Shown here: positions 34,301-47,700 of the stretch, one piece after another
Layout: every line of letters starts with the position of its first letter
Numbering within the stretch: position 1 is the stretch's first letter
Source: Cinnamomum chago
Taxonomy: Eukaryota; Streptophyta; Magnoliopsida; Laurales; Lauraceae
DNA: 64,000 nucleotides
Reading direction: 5' to 3'
Assembly: GCA_038049695.1 (NCBI GenBank)
Contig: CP142456.1
Location: 75,725,422-75,789,421 of the forward strand
Notes under the pieces: model-generated
The model's database searches: none
Told to the model about the DNA's origin: nothing
The model's input: the letters and a program-made list of their open reading frames with translations, nothing else
Position numbers and translations under genes: made by a program

Positions 34301-35495
34301 CAGATCCAATCTCACTACTTCCATCGATGTCCTTAGATCTAACCTTACTACTCTTCAGTCGATGTCTTCTTCAGCTTACCCATTCCCCTTGGTGGGCCAT
34401 CTATCTTCGTAGAAAATCTTGTGCTCTTGCTAGCTTGCGTTGGACATGACTAAACCATTTCAAATGAGTTTCTCTTATTTTATCACCTATTGATGTCACC
34501 CTTAAATGTTCTTGAAATTGCTCATTCCTAATTCTATCTTTCCTAGTTTTACCATACATCTACCCCAACATTCTCATATTTACTACACTCATTTTGCGTG
34601 CGTTGCTTTTTTATTGGCCACATTCTGCCTCCATAGGTCATCCACTTGATCATCGACTTAATAATAATTGGTTTGGTTTTATGATGGTTGAGTCAGCATC
34701 TTTCCATACCCTTATTCCATCCACAATGAGATTCACAATTTCAAAGTTCTAGAATCTATATTTTTATGGATGGACACATACTTCATGGATGGGTTGTGAT
34801 AAAACTTTTGCTTTGTGGACTACTTAAAACAAGGGCAAGCTAAATTTTTTTTTATTATTTTCAGTAGCAAGCATTTCAGTTGGACGCATTAAGCATGCAT
34901 TGTGGTTTTGCATTGAGCCCTCTCACACCTTTTGGTGGTGTAAAAAACACTGTTCAAGCTACATGTTCAGATAGGCATCCTGGTTGCATGTTCAGAAATT
35001 GTGCAGCTGGTTGCTCCCAAGATTGGAATATTTACTTGTTTTCTGCATCTCTTATCCACCCCAAGTTACATGCATATATGAGTTGAGTTTTTCTGACATT
35101 TCCCGTTGTGACTTGCAGAAGGAGAAAGAACTCAGATGGATGCAGATAATGGCCCACAAGAAGCTTCTACCAAGAAAAGCAAGAAAAAGAAAGCCAAAGG
35201 CGAGGCTATAGACAGTGAACCCATGGTGGAGGATAAGCCAACGGAGGTTGCAGATGGGGATGGTTATACTGAGCCTGAAACAGAGAAGAAGAAAAAGAAG
35301 AAAGAGAAACGAAAGTTGGCACAGGAGCAGGCTTCTGAAATTTCAAATGGGGTGAATGGGTTCGATTCATATCAGCAGGAGACTGCCAAAAAGAAGAAAA
35401 AGAAGGGCCAAGAGGTAGGTGGCGATGATCTTCAGACAGCTAGTGAAGTGAAGAAGAAGAAAAAGAAGAAGGTGAAAATCGATGACAGCGAGTGA
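27798..35495 (+). CDS. NOP56: NOP56, box C/D snoRNP core protein
   Basis: Nucleolar protein that, with NOP58, fibrillarin and the 15.5-kDa protein, forms box C/D snoRNPs guiding 2'-O-methylation and pre-rRNA processing (family knowledge). Exons: 27798-28002, 28697-28911, 29006-29163, 31856-32043, 32118-32370, 33340-33488, 33602-33754 and 35119-35495; all phases agree, giving 565 residues. Residues 1-67 ([20 protein letters not shown]) are the NOP5NT domain. The Nop domain spans roughly 165-410 and contains the hallmark '[20 protein letters not shown]' and '[17 protein letters not shown]'. The last 125 residues are a Lys-rich tail with repeated KKKKKK blocks, typical of this family. It is NOP56 rather than NOP58 because of '[16 protein letters not shown]' and '[14 protein letters not shown]'. 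Introns 3 (2.7 kb) and 7 (1.4 kb) are long; intron 7 holds an RTE fragment. The gene looks intact. Confidence 0.96.
31332..31358. repeat. (ATT)n microsatellite
   Basis: About nine ATT units lie in intron 3 of NOP56. This is an ordinary simple repeat, potentially polymorphic. Confidence 0.9.
34185..34700 (-). pseudogene. RTE LINE 3' fragment in NOP56 intron 7
   Basis: The minus strand encodes, with stops, 'MSVVNMRML', '[11 protein letters not shown]' and '[18 protein letters not shown]'. This is the C-terminal segment of RTE-type reverse transcriptase polyproteins. It is followed by the characteristic 3' end and ATC/ACC-type trinucleotide tail at 34185-34206. It is 5'-truncated and inactive. 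Confidence 0.82.
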
Positions 35496-36081
35496 ACTGT
35501 TCTGCCATGAAAGTGTATGGCTGTCATTTTGTACTGTTATAATTTAGTTTTGCCTTAGCTACTGCTTTTATTATGTGCTTTCTATTGTTGCTCCCTTAAG
35601 TACTTAAATTATGCAACAAAATGGTATTTGCAATTTACTCAAATGCTTGCTTCCTTGGATCCTTTTTTTGCCGAAGTGTACTGCGCTCCTTGGTGGTCTA
35701 TTTGTCTTTATGCCCATGTTGGAAGTTAAATTGAGATAAATTTGTATTCATCGAGCTCTGTTGTAAATGGGTGGGCATGAATTCAATTTGCCATGTTTGA
35801 TACTGTTTATTGGTACAACTAGCCTGCTTGTGGCCACTATAGAGCATTGTGGAATATTACACTTATATGACAATTGCAGGAATGTGTAGTCTGCAATTGG
35901 GATTCTCTTAGGAAAAGAGTGGAAATAGATACCATTCTACACCTTTTACAAAATTTACCCTTCTTCTACTCTTTAGGTACCTCATGCTCTAACCACTATT
36001 ATTTCATAGCTTTTCTTTTACCAAAGTTAGTTGGAATACCTAAATTGCTGACAAGAAGCTTTTTCCATCTTGCTTGGTTAG
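35496..36081. other. 3' flank of NOP56
   Basis: Contains the probable 3' untranslated region and terminator region of NOP56. It is AT-rich, with no further coding exon seen. Confidence 0.4.
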
Positions 36082-37533
36082 TAGAGCTGGCAAAAGCCAA
36101 TCCTACCCGTCAATCCAACTTGACCTGTACAACCTGACCTCCATAATATATAGGTTGGTTGCGGGTCGAGCTTTTCTTGATATAATAATTTTTAAATTTT
36201 TATGAGTTTTTTATTTTATTTTTATTAGTTTTGCTATTCTATTTCTATAATTGCTATTTAAAAAATAGAAATAATTCCTTCCCTTTTCTTTTTCTTTTTT
36301 TCAAGTAAACCCTTTGTTTAATTAAGAATATTTTTACGTGGACTATTGTGGATATGACAAAAATAAAATAAATAATTAAATAATGGTTGAGTTCTTGATA
36401 GTTTTTAATTATAGAACTCTTGTTAATAAATTTAGATTTGGGTGCAAGTTGTGTGGGCCAACCCAATTCATAGTAACCCGCAATGGTTATGCGTAGGGGT
36501 GTAACGGTTCGGTTAATTGGTATTTTTGGGAAAACAATTAACGAACCGTAACCGCTATTTTCTATCTTTTAATACTGTAATTGTATCCATAAAAACGTTG
36601 GAAAATCGAACCGTAGTTAACTGTATTAGACGGTTCGGTTACTGTTAATAACTGTGGAGAAATCTGTTCATGTACCATTTTCATACCTTTTTGTGTGCTC
36701 TCTCATTTCCATTCCTTAACTTTAATTTTAAACAAGGAGCAACACATCTGCACCGTATACTTCAGTAAACGAGGAGCAACACATCTGCACCGTGTACTTT
36801 TCCATGCAAAGTCCAAAACTCCAAATCCAAGCCCTTGCTGCAGCGAGGCATCACACCCATGTAGGACATAAATAACCAGCAATTTTATTCAATCCCGAGA
36901 AGAATACATGATTCCAGAAGGAGAAGACCAAAACTATCTTTCTGCACAATGATCGAATTCTTAAAAAAAAAAAATGCCTGAGCCAAAGTAACACTAGATT
37001 CCATCAAGTCAACGAAACCCTCCACTCAAATGGGACCCAAATAAACCAAAAAGGAAAGAAGGAGATTGAGAAAAAAGCTGCCAAACAGATTTTGTTCATA
37101 ATATATACTTGACCTGAAATCATCACCACCAAACCTAGATATGGAGAATGAAGCGAGAAGGGACCGGACGATTGGGACTGGGAGTTGAGAGGAAGAGGCG
37201 AGAGAGAATGGGGCTAGGGTTACTTTGTTTTGTTACTTACTTATACATAAGTTAATAAATATTTCATTCGGTCAACTTATTTTTTTTCTTTTATATATAT
37301 AAAATACGGTTCTATTAACCACAGTGAGTTATTACGGGAAACCGTAACCGAATCATGAAATATGGTTATTAACCGCGGTTCAGTTCGGTTCCGTTAGATG
37401 ATTTTTCGACTTTCTTTTACATCCTTAGTTATGCTTATGCGGGTTAATGCGGATCGGATTGACCCACATCGGGTGTGACCCGTTTAATAATTGGGTCTGA
37501 CCCATTTAGCCTAACCTGACCGTTTGCCACTTG
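36082..37533. mobile_element. Older hAT-like repeat carrying a nested element
   Basis: The left end 'tagagctggcaaaagcc' and the inverse of the right end, 'caagtggcaaacggtc', resemble each other and the general hAT terminal consensus with 'ggcaaa'. Subterminal 'gacc' and 'gggtc' strings are frequent. It is split by the younger element 36494-37427. No clean target duplication is visible, so the boundaries are approximate. Confidence 0.45.
36494..37427. mobile_element. Non-autonomous hAT-type element with 8-bp target duplication
   Basis: Terminal inverted repeats are TAGGGGTGTAAC at the left and, inverted, TAAGGATGTAAA at the right. They are flanked by gttatgcg (36486-36493) and gttatgct (37428-37435), an 8-bp duplication with one mismatch, the length typical for hAT elements. 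Subterminal regions contain many 'acggttcggtt' and 'aaccgtaac' strings in both orientations. At 934 bp it has no transposase. It lies about 1.4 kb upstream of the aspartic protease start codon. Confidence 0.82.
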
Positions 37534-38817
37534 GACCACACACTTTCCCATACAGGGTGGGTTGCCATGGTCATCCCTAGTCAACTGGCATCTTCTAAAT
37601 AAATACGCAACAATCATCCAAAGGTACGGGTTCAACTGGCTTCTTCTAAAAATAAATGAGCCACAATCATCCAAAGGTACGGGTGAAATACGCTTTCATT
37701 TTCATATTGGACGTTTCCTGTCATCATCACGCCCCCCTTTAAAAGTTTCTACTTTGCCCATGCTAAGATTGCTTAGATGACAAATTTGCAGACCCGAGGA
37801 GATTCATCTGCAGCACACAAAAACTGAACTTTGGAAATACAGATACCAAACTTGACAAAGGAGATTATCCAGCTTTCCTAGAGAAATCCAGAAGTGTAAT
37901 TCTATGATTTGAAAATTCAGAGTCGTCCCCCTAGTTTATGTGTTAGTACTAAATTTTACTCAAATAAAATCTGGCCCCACACTTTTAAAGATTGATTCGA
38001 ATAAAATATGATTAACTTAATCTCATTCATATTAATATTCATGTTATTCATCTTATGTTAGAAAATGCACGACTTAATTTTTACTACGAAAATTTAGCAA
38101 TTCACAACCATATGGTATTGATGATTTTACAATTTTTAATAAGGGGCATACTTCATGCAACGAAAGAATTTTGCGATGGGGAGGAAAATAGCTTTAATTT
38201 TAAGCAACCCAATCTTTTGTAACATCTTTTGTAACAGTATAAAAATGTTTGGAGAAAAAATAAATGAGCTGATTTTTTTTGTCCGAGAGTATTTCGAAAA
38301 TCCAAATCCTAGAAATGCAGGATTTCTCTCCCTTACACAAACACACAAAAAAGAAGAAAAAAGAAAAAAATAAAAACCATTCAGTAGAGAATGAAATTAG
38401 AAAATCCATGGAAATCAAGCCTTGCTGTCGGAAAATAAAAGAAGCTTTTTTTAGCTTTAACCTCGTCGGCGCAGAATCCTCGCATTTCTCAATCAGCACG
38501 CGTCAAAACCGACAGCAAAACATGAATTCCTCACGTCCTCATCGAGAGGCCTGTTTTGAAGCTGCTAAAAAAAGGTTGCAGCGCTCCTCTTTTCAACCGC
38601 TTCTTGTACTTTCCTTCTCTAGCACTCGCTATTTTCACCTCTTTTGCCCTTTCCCTCTTCTCCCACCACCTCTCTCTTTCTCTGTTGCTACCATCCATCG
38701 CTCATTCATCTTGGGCCAACTGCACAAGACACCCCAGAGAAGGAAAGACCAAAGAAAACCATAAAAATCTGATCTTTTTCATCTGGGGTGCCATCATCCA
38801 TCATCAGAAGCAACTCC
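37534..38817 (+). promoter_or_regulatory. 5' flank of the aspartic protease gene
   Basis: No coding exon is seen. The last ~200 bp before the ATG are CT-rich and probably leader. A short direct repeat containing 'caatcatccaaaggtacggg' flanks 37611-37682. No unambiguous TATA box was identified. Confidence 0.35.
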
Positions 38818-41663
38818 ATGGATCTAATGAGATCTCTATCTCCCCTCATTCTTCTGGTTTTCTCTCTTTCTCTTGCTTCTGCAACAGGGGTCTTCAATGT
38901 GAAGCACAAGTTTATGGGACGAGGGCGGTCTCTCAGCGATTTCAAGGCCCACGATGCGCATCGCCATAGCCGCATGTTGGGATCTGTTGATCTCCCATTG
39001 GGAGGAACCTCTCTCCCCACTGAAGCAGGGTACGCGAGTTTTCCCCGACTTTCTCTCTGCCGTTTTATTTAATTTTTCTGTTTAATATCTAATTTTTGCT
39101 GTTGTGTTAATGTTAGTCGATTTGGGGTGTGTATATTGATGTTGGGTATAGCATGTTGATATAAAATTCTGCAAGAATATGTGTTTGGGTAACCTTTATT
39201 TGAATGGAATTGAATGCGTAGAACTAGGAATTCATGGTCAAATGGGCTCCCACAAAATATGATTATTGAAGAGGTGGGGGTGGAGGATATAAGGTGGAGA
39301 GGTAGATGGGATTTTGCTTTCCTAGGATTTGAATTACTTGGGAGATGGCAGGCTGGGTATTCATTTCCCATATTCTCTTGACACATTTTCAATTAAAGGG
39401 GAGATTATTTGATGTTCATTTTTGAACATTCACCCTTTTTTCTTCAATTTTAAACACTTTTGGAAACATGTCTTGGAATTCCCAGGAATTCAATCTCATG
39501 ACCAAACGGGCCCTTTGTGTTGAGTCTGATGGCTGTTTTTCTTTAATTATAGTGGTTCTTTGATTCTTTCTTCATTGTCTTTTCATTTAATTCGTATTTT
39601 TAGTTTGATGGTTTCTTCTCTGGATTTGTTTAAGGTTGTACTATGCGCAAATTTCGTTAGGGACTCCGCCGAAGAGCTACTATGTGCAAGTTGATACAGG
39701 AAGCGACCTTCTGTGGGTGAATTGTGTCGAGTGCAGTCAGTGCCCAAGGAAAAGTGAGCTTGGTGTATGTTCAATTCTTACTTTTTTATGTTCTTGTTCC
39801 TCCGTATCATCCATCCTTTTTTTTTTGTTTTATAGTCTCTGTTGTTCATGTTTTTAAATCTCATTTCTCATTATGTTGCAACAGAGGATTTGATATTTTC
39901 CCTAACTGAGAAGATTACGCATGAGAAGGTCAATTGAGGCCAGCCATGGTTGGTCACAGCATGCAAGTGAATGACCAATGATGGTTGCCAACTTTAGCCC
40001 CATTAGAAGGAATCAAGCATTTCAGAGAACAATTGACTGTCACTTGTGGATCTTTACCACAATCCGTCTTTCTTAACCCCTCCATTCCTGGCAAACCAAT
40101 TTACTTTTCACAGGGTAGTGCCAAATACGCCCTTGCATTTTTGAGCACATGTGCCCGCATGTGGAAGTGCCATTGTGTGTGTGCCATGCTGTCATAAAAA
40201 AACAAAGCATCTAAAACCATGGTTGCATTAGGTGTAGAGAGAATGACCTTGTATAAATTTTCTGGTGCCACAGTGAATTAAAAGTTATGCACCTAGGTAC
40301 TTCTTTAGCCTTTTCTACTTAAAAGCAATGTCTTCCACATATACATTTAAGATGGTTACTTGTTTGCCTCTTCTTTTAATAAACAATGTATGGGGTTTGC
40401 ATGGAATATTTTAATATCCAGTTTTCAACATTGTTTGACTAAGTGGTTTTCTGCTTAGTCTTTTTGTGTTCTTTTGCTGGTGCAATAAAACTTACTGATT
40501 AAAAAAAAAAAAAAACCACATTGCTTGACTAAATCGATTAAACCATGCACGTGGAGACTATTTCAACCCATATAGAGCCTTCTTCAATCGACAAACCTTC
40601 CCACTTTGATCTTTTAAAGAAAAACACTAGCACAATAACCCATCCCGTGCTTAGCATGGTTACGTCCATATCCATACATTTCAAATTGAATATCCTATAT
40701 TGCAACTTAATGTATGCACGGTAGAAAAAGATTTATGAAAATTTTAATAAATGATCATTACAAATTTAATATTTATAAATTTGGAGAATTTTAATATATG
40801 AACCTTTACTTGATGAATGCCATAATTTATTATGAAATTCCCATTCCATCCTACAAACACTTAAATCTTTTTTTAAACTATAGAAGAAATAAAAGTAGAA
40901 AATAATATGAAAGTACCTTTTTTTTTTATGGCAAACCAAGAGGAAGTATAGTAGAAAGGGAAGGGGAGGGGTGGGTTACAAATGCAATAAGAGAATATAG
41001 AGAGTTGCATAAAATATAGGGACTGAGGTGTGATGGCTCAAAGAGAGTGGGGATAACTGTCAGTCAAAATTACAAGATATGGCCAAAATTCAATCCAAAA
41101 CCCTTGGCTTTAATATATTATAATGGCGACCAATCCACTTGCACTTCTTGAAGATTTCAATGAATAAATGCATTTTTTATACCCAACTGATATGGCCCTA
41201 GGAAGCATGGACACCTCTCCGGGGCCGGAGTGTTGGTGTCCGACACGTGTCGGACATGGACACGCTCCGACACGTGTCAGACACGCAAAAAAGAGTTTCC
41301 AGTTTATTTTTTAATTTTTTATATTTCGGACACGCTGGGGACACGTCCGGACACGTGTCGGACACGCTGGGCCTCTTTTTAATTGAAAAAAAAATAGAAT
41401 AAAAGGGCCATCCTTAAAAAAAGAAAAGCAAAGGGGGCTATTTGTAAAAAGAAATTGATGCTGCTCCCTTTGTCTTTGTATGAATTTTATGGAACTATGG
41501 ATATTTCATGTTTAATGATTATTAATTATGTTTCAATTTTGCATTGCTATTTGATAATTTGATTTGTTTGTTAGTTGGTACAGTGGTACTTGATTTTTTT
41601 ATTTATTTGATTGCTAAATTGATTACAAAGTTAAAATGATAGTATCTTTTAGTATATTATTAG

Positions 41664-41706
<43 letters not shown>

Positions 41707-44700
41707 GTGTCCCCGACGTGTCCGTGTCCTACTTTTTTGAGAAATGCCGTGTCGGCGTGTCTGTGTCGTGTCGTGTCCGTGTCCCGTGTCCGTGTCCGTG
41801 CTTCTTAACTCAAGATTTGTTGCAATAGAGAGAATCACTTTGACAGAATTTTATTTTTCCATCGGAGAAAATGTCAGAATAATCCATGGCATATTATTGA
41901 GTAAATTCTTTGCCACTAGCCTCACTCTATACCGAACCATATGGATTACACTTCAAAGCATACAACCACTTGCATCCTACTGCACGCTTCCCTTTCAGAA
42001 GATCAGCAATACCCTGTATTTTGTTTTTATCAAGGGCATGCATGTCTTCCGTCATGGCTGCTTTGCACTTTGGCTCTTTTAAGGCATTAGAAACTCATGA
42101 GGGTATGCATTTAATAGACATTTGTAGCATAGAAGATCGAAACATAGGTGAGAAGTAATGATTAGGTGCAATTTTGAGTAGGATGGTAAGTTACACAAGT
42201 GTGTTTTTATTTTCCATGAGTAATAGGAAGATTAGGATCATCAAGAGGACTTCAAGATTGACCTGGTAATGAAGAATCAATCTCTGGATCTTGGACATTT
42301 GTTGGGTGGACCAAATAAGAAAAATCTGTCATTATTCTTTTCTTTCCAGCTTGAATAAACTTAAAGAGGATGCTCTTTTGGGGTCTTTGAGTTCTTTCTG
42401 GAGTCCAATGTATTATCAACTGCCACTGGCTCTTGAGAATATATTCGCAACAACATATCATATGTTAAGAATTGAAGTTCTCCGACTGTATTTCCTTCCT
42501 TTTGGTGAATAGAAGGGAGTGTTCTAACAAATTGTGATATCCATGCTGACGACATATCTTCCGCCTGTTCCTAGCTGGGTGCTTTTGCATCGAATTCGTC
42601 TTGCTGATGCTTAGAAATGTGAACGAGAACCAAGCACATCCAAACACTTTTGGAGGAATAGAAAATAATGGCTAAAGTTATAAATTTTGTACTGGTGACT
42701 TTCCTGCTAGGGTACTGGATGGGATCAGGTTAACAAGGAATGCAACTGTAAGAAATTTAATAAGCTAGGAATACTGGCCATCATCACCTAAATCTTGCAT
42801 ATTGTTTCCACTAGAAACAAAAAAGACTAATGCTGCTTCTTTTTGTTTTTCTTGCTGAATGTTCAATGTGCAACATCTATTTTCAAACTTTTGATTTAGA
42901 ACTATTATTTTTTGCAGATAGAACTAACATTATATGATATAAGGAATTCTGCGAGTGCAAGTATGGTTGCTTGTGACCAGTCTTTTTGCTCTGAGTTATA
43001 CGGTAGTGAGCTTGTGGGCTGTGCACCAAATATTAGCTGTCAGTACAGTGTGACATATGGGGATGGCAGCTCAACTGCTGGGTACTTTGTGAAAGATTCT
43101 TTACAGTACAGCCGAGTCTCCGGAAATTTCCAAACCAGGACATCCAAAGCAACTGTGATATTTGGGTGGGTTCTATTTCTGTTTTTACATTACTTGAATA
43201 TTTGACCATGCATCTATGTAGAGACACCATACAGTTAGTATCATCATCAGTTTTCTGTTAATGACCATGCATCTATATCAAGACATCATATGGTTAGTAT
43301 CATCAACTGTTGTCTGTTAATCCAGGATTGTTCAGTGTATTTTACTGTTAAATTTTGGTTGACTGACAGTGTATCTGTTGAATTCTTGATGATCAATATT
43401 GTGTCTTCTTTGATCTGTTGCTCACACGTACTTTTTGGTTCCTAGAATGATTTGCTGATTCTTGATACTCTACTTGATTTTGTAAGTTGATGTTACACAC
43501 TGTGGCTTCTATGTTATGGTTGCTGCCATCGCAAAATTTGCTACCATCCATGGATTTGATCTTTTCCAACTGTTGTATGGTGACCCACTAGAACCTTCTT
43601 TGTTTTTTGATAGGTAACATGACTTGAACTCATAACCTTGTGGTTGCGATAATGCACACCTTCCAACAGTGCTATGAGTTCTTGTTGACCTGGAAGTGGA
43701 TAATCTTTAGTACCAAAAAGATCCATAGCCAATGTCATTCATAATTGACAAATCTATGATCACAGAACTTGAAAGATGATAATACTCAAACTGTATTATT
43801 CCGTTCTCTCCTTTGGAGATCGTATGACAATATATAGGTATTACATGCCTTAATCAAGGCTCTAAGTTAAGAAACTGACTAATTACATCAATTGCTATTG
43901 TAAGTTAGGAAACCAAATCACTAATAGAATATATACTGCTGCATTATATATTGACTCAAATAAAACCATGTGTGATATATTCTTGTGCTGGATTGGATCC
44001 TTTCATGGGCCTTGCGCCTGTTTAACAATAATTAATAGCTAAACTATTAAAATAAATACTTAGCTGAAGAAATGAAATGAGAGAATTCCTGCAAAAGTTC
44101 ACAAAGTCAAGACACTTTTAGACATTGAAGGCTTATTGTTCGAAACTATATGAAGGAAGACATTTAAATTGAAGGGTTTTCAAGTTACATTTAAATTGAA
44201 GGGTTTTCAAGGTCATAGGGTGTTTAGAATTGTTCCTAAATACCACTTTTTCTACTAGATGGTCCTCATTTAGCATAAACATATCGATATTATTTATTTA
44301 GATTGTGTTTGAAGTGGGCATAGAATAAATGACTCAGCTTTCTTTATTGTGTTGCATGGCCAAAGACTTTTTCCTTCTCAGTGCTTGATCCTGAACACCA
44401 ATGGTTGACACCCTCTGTGATATGTCTTAGTTACCATCTCGCTTCTTCCTTCTCTCACAACAGTCTATATTTAGCCCACTGTAAATGGAGGCGTTTATAT
44501 ATGGTTATGTGGATGAATAAAATAAAAGGTAGAAAGTAACCCAGAATCAGTTATCATAATGAAATGAGCAGATAATTTATATTAAATTGGAGGAGCTAAT
44601 TATGGCACCCTTATTTTCTGTTTGCTCTTTAGATTTATTTAACAGCTGAAGTTTGATGTAATCTTTGTGGGAGGGCATTTCAGCATGGTCACCATATGTT

Positions 44701-47700
44701 TCATTTGACATTTTTTTTCTTCTTTCCCTGGATTTGATATTTAGTTTCTGGGATTGTCTTTATTTCACACAGGTGTGGTGCCAAGCAATCTGGAGATTTA
44801 GGGTCATCTACTGAAGCAGTTGATGGAATTCTTGGCTTTGGACAATCAAATTCATCTATGATTTCACAGCTTGCCTCATCTGGAGCAGCGAAGAAGATGT
44901 TTGCTCACTGCTTAGGTTCCGTTGATGGAGGAGGAATCTTTGCCATTGGACATGTCGTGCAGCCGAAAGTGAGAACAACCCCGTTGGTACCAAATCAGTA
45001 TGTGATATATCTTCAAGGAATTTGTTTTTGTTCTGTTTCTTTCTAGTTTTGTCTTTGGTTTATGTTGAATACTTTAAAGCACCTTTGCAATTTCATCTGA
45101 TGGTTTATTCTGGGTTAGTTTTACTAATTGGACTGTTGTCTTTTCTCATTATGATAGTACGTGGCAACACTTTGGGTTGGTTTTAATGTAGGGGGTTTTA
45201 TGTAATTATTCAATGTTACCTTTGACATATGAAAGAAAATGAAAACGAGGAAAGTTTTTGGTAGCAATGAGCTCCACATCATTCATGGTGCATGTTTGGA
45301 GTTTGGTTTCTTAATTCTTTTAACCATCTAGGAGGGTACTCAATGGGTGAACTAGGACAGTATTGCCATCCCTAGCTAGTGGAACCACAATTGCAATCAT
45401 TAAAATCAGGGTCTTATAAATATTATGCCAGCTAATCATGATACAAATTCAACTTCTTAGTGGCCCAATACCCTTTCCTTAACCTGGCATATGGATATGA
45501 ACAACATCAAGAATATCAACAATGATCACAATGATGATCTGCGGCCTAGCAGACACTTCACTTGGTATTGTAGGTATAATTATCAAACCTGTTTATTGCT
45601 TCATGGATGATGAATGGTTAATGTTTGAACTTTAAACTTTAACTCAGGCACCAAGCAGTCAACACCGAACACTATTATTTTGTTATCTGCATTCATTATT
45701 GAATGTTGTGTATTGTGTAATTTGTAAATGTGCTAAATATTGATACAATTTTATTTCATCAGTTTGTCATTAACTTTTTTGTAGTTTTTAACTTAAAGAT
45801 GTCTCCAGTAACATCAAAATCTAACATGTGCTTAAAATATTTTAGATCTTTCAGATATTCCGATGCCTATCATCTTTTTTTGGGCCAGGGAGGATTTTTT
45901 TAATCCTTGTTCATTATCTCTAATATTTGAGACAAAATGTTCATATACAAATTATTAGTCTCTTGATGCATGCTGCCTATTGGGAATTTATTGCACCCGA
46001 TAAGTTGTTTTTTCATCATCATCATCATCATCGTCATCAAAGCCTTGTCCCAACTATTTTAGGGTCGACTAGATGAATTCTGTTTTGCATTCTGATCTTT
46101 TGATGATACCTTAAATGCTCCAGGAAGCACTTATTTCTGATTCCATCCTTCCTAGTTTTATCACACAACCACCTCAGTATTCGCATATCTACTACACTCA
46201 TTTTGTGCATGTGTTGCTTCTCGATTGGCCAACATTCTGCTCCATAGGTCGTAATTGGTCTAATTATTGTCCGGTAAAATTTTCCCCATAATCTTGTTGG
46301 TTATACACATCGATCATAAAGCACTCCAAAAGCAAGTCTCCACAGTAGCCATCCGCTACAATTTCTATTAATCTTCAAAGTCTAAGAATTCCATCTGTAC
46401 AATTCCATATAAATAATAAAGAAAGCTTGGGGACTAGGATTCCTAGGAAAGCAAATTAGAAACTATCCTTATCACAACTCTTTAGTAAAAATTAGAAAGT
46501 AATGCAACTAATTAAAAAATAAAAATTAGAAACAATAATATTTAAATAATCTTGGGTGGTACCACACATGGGATCATCCGTTCTGTCTCATTTTATCCTA
46601 TGTTTGACATTTTCCTCAATCTCGCCATCCTTACTAATTTTTGAGCCAACGTATTGAAATGATTCTCTCAAGCTCCAATTTTCACGGTAATTTTTGCTCT
46701 CTGTCCATGCCCACTGAAGTTGCAATCTATATATTTTGCTTTTTACTACTTATTTTAAGCCCTTGGATTTTAAAACCTCCGGACATCTCTCTAGTTTTGC
46801 ATTTCCACCATCTCTTGATTTATCCACCAATGCTATGCAAACAACATATACCAAGGTACTGACGCAACGATCGGGTTGATAGATCAATCTCCCGAAGGAT
46901 TGATCGAATCCAAGAGGATTCCAGCCACTAGGGCACAAACGAAACCATAAAACAATCCATAACTCACGTGAGTAATCTTTTGATTAATTGAAAAGCATGC
47001 CTATTACAACAGAGAGCTTCTCTATTTATAATGTATTAAGACTACTAAAATATTAAACTATAATGAAAATAGAAACTGCTAATTCTCATGAAAATAAGCA
47101 ATAATTCCTAATCAATCCTAAGATAAAATTAGAATAATTCCACAGTAGCATTCTCAACCAATTTGGGCCTGTGGGCTACACCCAAAGGGCTGGGTTGGAT
47201 GGCTGGGCCCATCATGTGGGCCCAGGGCCTCTTTTGGACTTCCGTACTGCATCAACTCTTCCCGGCTTGAAAGAACTCGACTTCGGTGAGTTAATCGCTT
47301 GATAGTGCTCATAAAGATTTGGATTCAGGCGCTGGAAGTCGATAGCAATAATCCAGGTAGCATCGGAGATGGGCCGATTTTGCCAACGAACAAGGGACTT
47401 CTGAAATCCTCCGTGATGAGTAGAAACAATCTGATCATCAAGATCATCAATGATTTTATCAGGCGGTGGCGGAGCAGTTAGTAACGTAATGATTTGCTCA
47501 TCAGAATCGTCCTCATTATCATGCCCACGATAGAGAGTGAGATCGACAACATTGAATGTGGGGGCTGATACCAATATCAGATGGCAACTCGAGAGTATAT
47601 GCATTCAAACTGAGCTTCTTCAACACTTTGAATGGACCTGTATTTCTCGGATGTAACTTCTTGTTTGCGCTTGGCGGTAACCTTTCCAGATGAATACGGA

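Noticed and set aside
38788..38817. N-terminal extension of the protease upstream of 38818.
   Set aside because: It begins at GTG, and the ATG at 38818 immediately precedes a typical signal peptide.
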